The position numbers and the translations under genes are program-made. From Treponema sp. UBA4267 (lineage in GTDB: Bacteria > Spirochaetota > Spirochaetia > Treponematales > Treponemataceae): 45,659 nt of DNA. Shown one piece after another: positions 24,563-32,294 of this stretch. The stretch lies in the NCBI GenBank assembly GCA_002395155.1, contig DGWD01000007.1, forward strand, positions 1 to 45,659, read 5' to 3'. How positions within the stretch are numbered: position 1 is the stretch's first letter; each line of letters starts with the position of its first letter. The notes under the pieces were generated by a model, which saw only the letters and a program-made list of their open reading frames with translations, did not search any database and was not told the origin of the DNA.

Positions 24563-27500
24563 TTATTCGCCGATAATTAAAGCCTGAAGTCCTTCTGTTG
24601 TAGTTGCCGCTCCATTATAAGTTGGGTTACAAATTCCATTATTTCCAGTCGCATTTGTGTAAGCGTCTACAGCCTCAGAAGGAACATAGAATTTTACTTT
24701 TGAACAGGATTTAAAATTGAGATAATAACCATCAGTACCGGAGATTTTTAGAAGAGGCGGAGTGGTTGTTTTAAAATGTACTTCTTCAAGATTACTCAGG
24801 GATTGAAAACATGCAAAGTCGATTGTTGTAATACTTGTAGAAAGCGTTACCTTTTTTAAGGCAGAGGAATATCTAATTGTATATGAACTTAAAGTACTGC
24901 AAGTTAAACCTGATAAATCAATTTCCTCTAATTTTTCACAATTACTGAATACAGCATCACTATCATTATTTATAAAGCTTGTTATCTGGGTAAGACCGTT
25001 TATTGTTTTAAGATTTTTATTGTAATCAAAGGCCTCATAATACAGTTGGTATACTGTTTCAGGCAATGTAAATGAATCCCCTTCTTTTGCAGGAGGATAT
25101 CTTATTAGTCCCGTCTTATCTTTTGTATATAAAACACCATCCTGCGAGCTGTAAATTGTATTTGATTCAGGAACAATTATTTCTGTTAGTGTATATGCGC
25201 CCTGGAAAAATTGACTACCCAACCTGGAGGAAAGTGTAGCTGGCAGAGTAATAGAAGACACTCCACTAGTTAGCCAATATAATGATGAAGTTGATATTGA
25301 AGTTGCTGTTGAATTGCCTAAGTTAAGTATAGTTCCTTCACCAACTGTACCTTTAATTTTGGAAAGCAGGGACTGTACTTCAGTATTACCAAAGGAACTG
25401 TCAACAATAATAATATATGCAGTTGAAGAGCTTGGAGAAAAATTTGCCAGAGTTTCTTCAGTAATATAAGTAAAGATAAGTGAAGAAAGATTTCCATTTG
25501 TGTCTATTGACCAATTTTTACCTTGTGAATCTGGCGTTACTCCAAACTTATAGAATTCATCCGCAAGAGAAACTCCGCTGTCAGCATAAAGAAGTGTTGT
25601 GCCTTCTGTGTATGTATTTTGTGAGTTTTCTTTTGGAGTGATATAGATTAAATTGTTTGCCTCGCGGTCAGAAAGAGAACCTGTTATTGTAATTTTTGCG
25701 TTGAAGTCGAGCATAAAAATATCATTGTTATTTACTGCTCCGCCATAAGGAATGTATGAGCTTCCGCTAATTTGCATGTCACTATGACTTGAGCTGCTCA
25801 AATCGTGCATATATACGGCTCCGCCATGTGTTTCTGCAATATTACCGCTTATTTCTCCACCCTTCATTACAAGTTTGCAATTGTTATAATTAAGGAAAAT
25901 GCCAGCCCCAAATTTCATATTTTTATTGTCAAGGATTTTGGAGTCGCCACTCATTGTAAATGTTTTTCCATTATATACACCAACACCGCCTCCGTATCCT
26001 GATGAATTTCCCTCGTTTCCTTCTATAGTGCCGCCAGTCATTGTAATATCACTTTCTGTATAAATACCTGCTCCATTAATGGCGTAATTATAAGAAATAT
26101 TTCCACTATCAATGTAAAGTTGTCCTACGTTAAAAATACCACCACCATAGGCACTAATACTTGAACTATTTGAAAGATAATTTCCACATACGCCGCCGGT
26201 AAGTTTTAAAGGACAGTTGACGCTTGAGCTTGTCCATGAAGTGTAGCCAAGATATATTTTTGACCCACTAATAGAATAGATTCCAGCTCCAGACGTTGTT
26301 GAGCTGTTTCCATAAGAAGATGATGTTGCAATTGTAGATGTACTCTTTCCTATCATTGCACTTCCAGCCATAAACAGAGTTCCCTTATTGTAAACTCCTC
26401 CACCATAAGTAGCTTCATTTTCTGTAATAAGAGTTCCGTCCAAAAGTTTTACAACAACTGATTGGTTTTGCAAATACAGGCCGCCTCCGTTACTACTTTT
26501 TCCGCCTGTAATTTTAAGATTTTTAATAGATATAGGAACGCTTGTTTCAACAGTTAGGGTTGTGCCTGCTTGATTTCCGTTCAGACTGTCCTGAGGAATC
26601 TTGTTTTCATCCAGACCATTTAAGCCCTGAATTGTAATTGAAGCCGCCTTGTTGTCAAGGTTTGAAGTGAGAGTTTGTTTTCCTGTTAAAGTTCCAGAAA
26701 TAAAAATCTGGTAATTTTTTGTAGAAACGCCTGTAGAAGCTATAACGGAAATGGCTTTAGAAAGGCTTTCAAATGGTTCGTAAGGGCTTCCACTTCCATT
26801 TGTGTCGCTTGGTTCACTACCCACCCCTGTATTGCCAATATAAAATATGGTTCTTATATACTGGTCTATGAGACTGTTCGTAAGATAAAAGACTCCATCA
26901 TCATTAATTAAACCGCTTGCGTCAGATATCCATGTATCGGTAGTAAGAGAATTTAATACTGTAATAGATTGAGTTGTACTGTATTTTAATATGTTTGAAG
27001 CTTCGTAAAAATTTAAAGTAACTTCGTAAGAGCCGCAAGGAATGTCTGATGCTACCAGGCTTGGAGAAGAAATGTCATCAACGCTTGCATTCCATAAGGA
27101 CGAAGGGCATGTTGCTGTTATATGGTCTATGTTGTGTCCGCTTTCTAGAGTTATTGGCAGGTTTACAGAGCCGCTTCCGCTTCCTTCTGTTATTTGTGGT
27201 ATGAAATTATATGAAGAAAATACAGGATTGTCGTTGGTAATGGTAACTTGGCAGGAATCTGAAAAAACAATAGCACCGTTTGAAGTTTTTAAGCCGCAGG
27301 TTATAGTCCAGGTGTGGCCTGTAGAAAGAGCTATACTAAAACATATAGGATTTGAGTCTTCTAAAAAAATTCCTGTGCTATTTAAGCTTCCATCAGAAGT
27401 TGTTGCAGTAGCAAAAAGACTTAAGTCACTAATTGTTGGTAAGGCTGAACGGGTCTGGTCATTTTTAACAAGTTCAAAAACTGTAGAGGGCAGGGCTCCG

Positions 27501-27643
27501 TTTGCCTGAATGTTTCCAATAAAGTTTATTGTTTCTGTTGGACTTTCTTCTGTTGAGACTTTGTCATAGATTGTTTCATTAATAAGATTAGTACATGATG
27601 TTAACGCAAAAAGACATAATGATATTATTATAATTCTTTTCAT
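24563..27643 (-). CDS. Giant surface lipoprotein with beta-helix and BspA-like leucine-rich regions (copy 2)
   Basis: 1,026 residues from the ATG at 27643 (another ATG two codons earlier is possible). The lipobox LTSC puts the lipid on Cys17. An Ig-like region is followed by a block resembling the start of DUF1565 beta-helices (around GSGSPYEPFESLSKAISVI), then repeated GGGxY/GGA units (GGGLYLQNQ, GGGVYNKGTLFMAG, GGGIFNVGQLYIDSG, GGAVYMHD) typical of right-handed parallel beta-helix and Pmp-like proteins. The last quarter is a BspA-type LRR_5 region (SITLPATLSSRLGSQFF, EEIDLSGLTC, LKKVTLSTSITTIDFACF). Family knowledge suggests a surface adhesin or matrix-binding protein; the ligand is unknown. 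It has its own extended -10 promoter and is a paralogue of the next upstream gene. Confidence 0.85.
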   Translation of the reverse strand: MKRIIIISLCLFALTSCTNLINETIYDKVSTEESPTETINFIGNIQANGALPSTVFELVKNDQTRSALPTISDLSLFATATTSDGSLNSTGIFLEDSNPICFSIALSTGHTWTITCGLKTSNGAIVFSDSCQVTITNDNPVFSSYNFIPQITEGSGSGSVNLPITLESGHNIDHITATCPSSLWNASVDDISSPSLVASDIPCGSYEVTLNFYEASNILKYSTTQSITVLNSLTTDTWISDASGLINDDGVFYLTNSLIDQYIRTIFYIGNTGVGSEPSDTNGSGSPYEPFESLSKAISVIASTGVSTKNYQIFISGTLTGKQTLTSNLDNKAASITIQGLNGLDENKIPQDSLNGNQAGTTLTVETSVPISIKNLKITGGKSSNGGGLYLQNQSVVVKLLDGTLITENEATYGGGVYNKGTLFMAGSAMIGKSTSTIATSSSYGNSSTTSGAGIYSISGSKIYLGYTSWTSSSVNCPLKLTGGVCGNYLSNSSSISAYGGGIFNVGQLYIDSGNISYNYAINGAGIYTESDITMTGGTIEGNEGNSSGYGGGVGVYNGKTFTMSGDSKILDNKNMKFGAGIFLNYNNCKLVMKGGEISGNIAETHGGAVYMHDLSSSSHSDMQISGSSYIPYGGAVNNNDIFMLDFNAKITITGSLSDREANNLIYITPKENSQNTYTEGTTLLYADSGVSLADEFYKFGVTPDSQGKNWSIDTNGNLSSLIFTYITEETLANFSPSSSTAYIIIVDSSFGNTEVQSLLSKIKGTVGEGTILNLGNSTATSISTSSLYWLTSGVSSITLPATLSSRLGSQFFQGAYTLTEIIVPESNTIYSSQDGVLYTKDKTGLIRYPPAKEGDSFTLPETVYQLYYEAFDYNKNLKTINGLTQITSFINNDSDAVFSNCEKLEEIDLSGLTCSTLSSYTIRYSSALKKVTLSTSITTIDFACFQSLSNLEEVHFKTTTPPLLKISGTDGYYLNFKSCSKVKFYVPSEAVDAYTNATGNNGICNPTYNGAATTTEGLQALIIGE

Positions 27644-27681
27644 AAACATTTTTTTAATAATTAAAACCTTCTCCGTAGAAA

Positions 27682-27709
27682 ATTATATCATAAAGTAAAA
27701 AATATGCAA
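27682..27709 (-). promoter_or_regulatory. Promoter of the copy-2 lipoprotein gene
   Basis: Minus strand TTGCAT (27709-27704), a 16-base spacer ending in TGA, TATAAT (27687-27682), an extended -10. Lies in the 108-base gap between the two lipoprotein genes. Confidence 0.65.
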
Positions 27710-27751
27710 ATGAGCGATTGTAGAGTCTGTAACATACTTAATTTATTCCTA

Positions 27752-30700
27752 CTAGAATGTAACATCTCCATCGCTACAATGAACAGTATTTGTACCTAAT
27801 TCACTTAACCCGTAGCTCAACTTATTAATATTATTCCATTGTGCCATTGTTCCAGGGTAGGTTATGTTAGTAAGGTTATTGCATTGATATATTGCTTTGG
27901 CATTTATTGTATTAAGATTAAGAGGAAGTGTTATTGAAGTAAGCGAATCCATTGTATATACACAATAACCTGGAAGTTCTGTTATATTATTCGAAAAGAC
28001 TATTGATCTTAAATTAGAAGAATTATATACAAACCGATAAGCTACACTAGTAACACTATCTGGTAGAGTTACTTCTGAAAGCCTGTCACACCAATAGAAT
28101 GCCTTTCTGCCAATAGAAGTGACATTATCAAGATTTGGTAATGATGTTAAATTGCACCCTTCAAAAGCAGATTCTAAAATAGATGTTACAGACGATGGAA
28201 GAATAACGTTACAAAGGCTATAACAATAAGAAAACTGGTTCTCAGCAATTTCTGTAAGGCCTGTTGTTCCTGATAAGTCAAGAGTAATTCGAACAGTATT
28301 ATCGTTTGAATATAAACTTTTTAATGCAGTTTTTATGGCATACAGTCCATCTGTATCTGTGGCTCCTGTAAGAGTTATTGTGGTATTTTCTGTCAATGTT
28401 GGAATAATATCGACTATTGAATAAGCATTTGAAGTTGAACCATATATTGTATAGTTTGAGTTATAAGAAAGACCCATATATGTGTAAGTTACCTTAAGAA
28501 TATATGTATCTTCGTAGCTAATTGTAGTTGGAATTGTTAGATTTATTCCTCCACTAACATCTACTGGAGTAAAATCGTGTACTTTTGTTGAACCACTATA
28601 AAGTGCGGCTGTCCAACCTACCTTAACACCAGATGCGGCTGCTTGTGTCATAGCAGAATCTGTATAAAGTTCCTTATCCTGGTAATTATAATATAGTGGG
28701 GCTGGGTTTCCAGAATAACGAGGTGTAATAGTTAGAGTAAATGTTTTTTCTTGGCCAGGGTAGAAATAGTAATTTCCGTTAGCGGCAGCTGTAGCAAGAC
28801 TTGTAGTAAATGAATAATTTGTTGGAACGTATAATGTACCGCCAGATAAGGTAAATGCAGCTTCTCCGTTTATACTACCAATTGGATATTCATTTTCGGT
28901 AGTGAATATATAGCCTGGAGCACTTGAGTTGTAATTTCCATAGCCTTGGGTAAATATTACAGGAGAAGCCACGGTTGGTTCACCATCTTGACCAAATGCT
29001 TTGTTAATTGCAATTGAAGAGTTGCTAATATCTGCAGAAACTGTAATAATTTTTCCTTCTGTTAGATAAAGGTTTCCTGCACTTCCATTGCTAAGGGTAT
29101 TTGAATTAATTGTAATTTCTTGTCCAGCCAGAGTAAGGTTTCCTTCTGCATAAAGACCACCACCTGTACCTGTGGCAACATTATCACTTATTGTTACTTT
29201 ATTTAAAGACAGGCTGGAATCTTCTGCCAGGTAGATTCCTCCTCCAATGTATGCAGTATTTCCAGAAACTGAACCATTTGTATAAACTACACTTCCTCCA
29301 AGTATTGCAAGACCAGCTCCGCTTCCGCTGTTAGATGTAGTCAGGTTGTAACCAGATGAAAGATTGATATTTGTAAGGTTAATAGATCCTGCGGTTACAG
29401 TCATAACTCGTTTTTGACGAGGACTTGAATCGCTTGAATTCTGATTTGCAGAAATTGTACGGATTGTGTCTCCATCACTTCTAACTAAAACTGTATTATT
29501 ATTGAAGGTACTTGAGAAATTAACAAAGGAATCGTTGTTGCTTGAGAAGTCAAAAGCAGAATTGGCTGTAATGTCACTAAGGAGTATAACTTCGAGGGTA
29601 TCTGAGCTTGTATAGTCACCAACTAAAAGTCCATTTTCAATTACCTGAACTGCTTTTTGGACAGTGGCAAATGGTTTTTCTTTTGATCCGTTATTATCTG
29701 TATCATTTCCGCTAGAACTTACGTATAGTCTTGTACAAATTGAATGACATTGCCAAATTACTGGGTCACTATCAACATAAAGTGGTTTACGAACAATAGC
29801 TTTTATATAAGAAGTTCCGTTTGGAAGGTTGATTGTACCAGTAAGGCCTGTGATTGTGCCCGATTTTATAAGATTTAAGCATGTTGCATCAGAATATATT
29901 TCATAAATAATACTTGCTCCATCAGCATCGTAAGTTTGAGATTCTGCAGAAGTACTTGTTTGAAGTGTATTTGGAAAAGCGTGTAAAACAATCTGGGCAT
30001 TTCCGTCACTATCCTGCTGAATTACATTTCTGTTGCTAATTCCTGCTGGCAGGGCCGCATTGAAGGCTGTATCACTTGAATTATATGCATTTGCACTAGT
30101 AAGCTTTGATCCCTGGGCAGAAATGTCAATTGTAGAACTTAGACCTGCTTTATCAACAAACTTTAAAGTGTAGATTTTGTTGTTTTCGTCGGCAATATCA
30201 TTTGTAAAAATATAGGTGGACTGTCCATCGCTGGTAAAATTAACTCCAGTTCTGGCGTTTGCAACAATATTGCCAGGTCTTGTTGTTGTAATTACATCTG
30301 ATTCATAAGAAATTACACCGTTAGAAATATTTACGTTATAGGTTGTATCTTTAAAAGTGAAAGATTCTATATCATTATGGAACTTGTTTATTGTGTTAGC
30401 TTCTGGAAGATTGAAACATACAACCCATGTTGATGGAGTTTCGTTTGTTTGTAATACTACGGCTCCATTTGGTGTTGGTGGTACAGAATTACTAGAAAGT
30501 TTTAATTCACTGTAAACGCCAAAGTCGGCCTGGGAAACTGGGTGGAAGAGGTTTACTAAAGGACTTATGTCTGTTCCTGTTGCATGTGCCTGGAGGAATT
30601 CTGTAGGGTAGGTAAGTTTAAGAATTGTAGGATCTTCTGGGTCCTGTTCAATTGTAACTGCTTCCATACCGCTTAGAACGTTTCCGTCTGCATTTCCGGC

Positions 30701-30985
30701 CAGGTCTAAGTTCATGTTTGCTCCTCTTACAAAGGAGAAGTGCTGTGGGTTACGGAGGTAGAATGTTACTTCGTGGTCTTCTGTCCATGGAATACAAATG
30801 TAACCATATTTATCTAAAAGAAGGTCGTTAGGACTGATGGTGTATTCACCAATACTTGCGGTGTTTGTGTATTCGTCAAAAAAGTTTTTTACTGGATCGT
30901 CCCAACTTGGTTCAAAAATGGTGTTAAAATTACATGCGGCAAAAAGAATCGTGCTTAATAAAATTAAAGAAAGCCTACGTTTCAA
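27752..30985 (-). CDS. Giant surface lipoprotein with beta-helix and BspA-like leucine-rich regions (copy 1)
   Basis: 1,077 residues starting at TTG 30985, six bases after AAGGAG, which overlaps the stop of the upstream gene; earlier in-frame TTG codons are less well placed. Lipobox LFAAC gives Cys18. The N-terminal third has Ig-like, bacterial cell-surface character. A DUF1565-like opening (RLYVSSSGNDTDNNG, then KPFATVQKAVQVI) leads into beta-helix repeats (GGGIYLAED, GGGLYAEGNL). The C-terminus has regular LRR_5 repeats (LTEIAENQFSYCYSLCNVILPSSV, LPNLDNVTSIGRKAFYWC). It is the fourth gene of the cyclase-FecR-barrel unit, 10 bases after the barrel gene. Probably displayed at the cell surface; function unknown. 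Confidence 0.87.
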   Translation of the reverse strand: MKRRLSLILLSTILFAACNFNTIFEPSWDDPVKNFFDEYTNTASIGEYTISPNDLLLDKYGYICIPWTEDHEVTFYLRNPQHFSFVRGANMNLDLAGNADGNVLSGMEAVTIEQDPEDPTILKLTYPTEFLQAHATGTDISPLVNLFHPVSQADFGVYSELKLSSNSVPPTPNGAVVLQTNETPSTWVVCFNLPEANTINKFHNDIESFTFKDTTYNVNISNGVISYESDVITTTRPGNIVANARTGVNFTSDGQSTYIFTNDIADENNKIYTLKFVDKAGLSSTIDISAQGSKLTSANAYNSSDTAFNAALPAGISNRNVIQQDSDGNAQIVLHAFPNTLQTSTSAESQTYDADGASIIYEIYSDATCLNLIKSGTITGLTGTINLPNGTSYIKAIVRKPLYVDSDPVIWQCHSICTRLYVSSSGNDTDNNGSKEKPFATVQKAVQVIENGLLVGDYTSSDTLEVILLSDITANSAFDFSSNNDSFVNFSSTFNNNTVLVRSDGDTIRTISANQNSSDSSPRQKRVMTVTAGSINLTNINLSSGYNLTTSNSGSGAGLAILGGSVVYTNGSVSGNTAYIGGGIYLAEDSSLSLNKVTISDNVATGTGGGLYAEGNLTLAGQEITINSNTLSNGSAGNLYLTEGKIITVSADISNSSIAINKAFGQDGEPTVASPVIFTQGYGNYNSSAPGYIFTTENEYPIGSINGEAAFTLSGGTLYVPTNYSFTTSLATAAANGNYYFYPGQEKTFTLTITPRYSGNPAPLYYNYQDKELYTDSAMTQAAASGVKVGWTAALYSGSTKVHDFTPVDVSGGINLTIPTTISYEDTYILKVTYTYMGLSYNSNYTIYGSTSNAYSIVDIIPTLTENTTITLTGATDTDGLYAIKTALKSLYSNDNTVRITLDLSGTTGLTEIAENQFSYCYSLCNVILPSSVTSILESAFEGCNLTSLPNLDNVTSIGRKAFYWCDRLSEVTLPDSVTSVAYRFVYNSSNLRSIVFSNNITELPGYCVYTMDSLTSITLPLNLNTINAKAIYQCNNLTNITYPGTMAQWNNINKLSYGLSELGTNTVHCSDGDVTF

Positions 30986-30995
30986 TTTTCTCTCC

Positions 30996-32294
30996 TTAGA
31001 ATTGCCAGCCAATTCCAACTGATGGCATTATCATTCCTAAAATCATATCTTTATTTGTTGTAAATGAATAATCTACAGCAATTTCTGTGTATAAACGTTT
31101 ATTAAAGTAGATTTGAGCTGCAAATCCTGCATCATAAGAAAGGCTAAGAGTGTTTAGAGCAGGGGATGTAATATTGTGTTCGAAATGGAAGAGGATGTTA
31201 TTAAAGTATGTAACGCCAACTCCTCCATGTAATTCCAAAAATAAGTGTCTTTTGAGTGTTGGAAGCTGGTAAACAAAAAGCAAATGTCCGTTTCCAAGGT
31301 TTCCATCTATATAATATGTGCTAAATTGCTGGAAAAGTCTACTGTAAGAAAACCTGACTCCTAAGCCCATATAGCCCCAGTTCTGCTTAAAAGGAATTAG
31401 TGTCATTCTAAACTGGGCACTCATTGGTAACATATTCGATTTTAAGTATTTTTCAAATGTTTCGTCATGAAGTATTATAGGGAAAACATAGCCTGCTTCT
31501 ATATCAAAATCGACTAATTTTTTGAATTTGATAGTAATTTTATTATTGTTGCTATCTTCTGTATGTAAACCTGAGGCATCCAAAGCTACAAAGTTATAAT
31601 CACCAACAACAAGTTCTGGCATGTTGAATTTGAAAGTCATTTTTTTGTTGTTAGCTTCGTGCAAAAGAACTGAAACAGGCTTAATTGTTCGCAAATCGTT
31701 TTTAAGATAGTATTCTGTAAAGGTCATGGACTCTTTGTTTTCGTCTGGTTCAAAAAGATTGTTACCTTCAATTTCAATTATACCGTTGTTGTCTTCATCA
31801 TCAAGATAGATGGTGGAACGCATATAAAGAGGGTAGGTAACATTTTTAATTTCTGGTTTATATGCACGGTGAATTGTAAAGGTGTCTATTGTTGTAAGGT
31901 CTTTTTCAAGTCCGCCCAAAATGTTGTAAACATAGATGTAGGAACGATATTTTCCTGGTGGAAGAACTGGATCAATGTAAATAAAACAAGCTTCTCTTTC
32001 TTCATCTGTAGTTTCGTGAAAGAAAACCTCCGTTGCTTTTCCAGTTTCTTCATCAATTTGGTCAATTTTAATTTGGTATTTTAATACATCTCCGGCACTA
32101 TCCCAGGCAAAAGGCTGACTAATTTTATTATTAATAGCATTTTCGTTGCGAGCCTGTTCTGGATCCAGAATTGCCTGAGAATTTGTTTGTTCGGAATTGG
32201 TATTTGCTTCAGGTTTAGATTTTTCCTCCTGAGCAAATACTATAGAAGACAGTCCAAAAGCAATTAGTAAAAATAGAAGCTTTTTATTCTGCAT
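30996..32294 (-). CDS. Outer-membrane beta-barrel protein
   Basis: 432 residues from ATG 32294, which overlaps the end of the FecR gene by 11 bases; an earlier in-frame start lies deeper in that gene. The signal peptide is cut after about residue 21 (IVFAQ). Residues about 50-260 look like one or two Ig/fibronectin-like periplasmic modules. Residues about 265-432 alternate polar and hydrophobic residues as beta-strands (MTLIPFKQNWGYMGLGVRF, HLFLELHGGVGVTYF, LYTEIAVDYSF) and end in the aromatic VGIGWQF, the usual insertion signal of outer-membrane barrels. I do not recognise the subfamily. Being co-encoded with an inner-membrane FecR protein and a surface lipoprotein, it may form the outer-membrane part of a trans-envelope assembly; that is inference. 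Confidence 0.8.
   Translation of the reverse strand: MQNKKLLFLLIAFGLSSIVFAQEEKSKPEANTNSEQTNSQAILDPEQARNENAINNKISQPFAWDSAGDVLKYQIKIDQIDEETGKATEVFFHETTDEEREACFIYIDPVLPPGKYRSYIYVYNILGGLEKDLTTIDTFTIHRAYKPEIKNVTYPLYMRSTIYLDDEDNNGIIEIEGNNLFEPDENKESMTFTEYYLKNDLRTIKPVSVLLHEANNKKMTFKFNMPELVVGDYNFVALDASGLHTEDSNNNKITIKFKKLVDFDIEAGYVFPIILHDETFEKYLKSNMLPMSAQFRMTLIPFKQNWGYMGLGVRFSYSRLFQQFSTYYIDGNLGNGHLLFVYQLPTLKRHLFLELHGGVGVTYFNNILFHFEHNITSPALNTLSLSYDAGFAAQIYFNKRLYTEIAVDYSFTTNKDMILGMIMPSVGIGWQF

Noticed and set aside
24563..30985. CRISPR-like or tandem DNA repeats in the lipoprotein genes
   Set aside because: The repeats are at protein level (GGGxY and LRR units) and too diverged in DNA; no regular repeat-spacer pattern exists.
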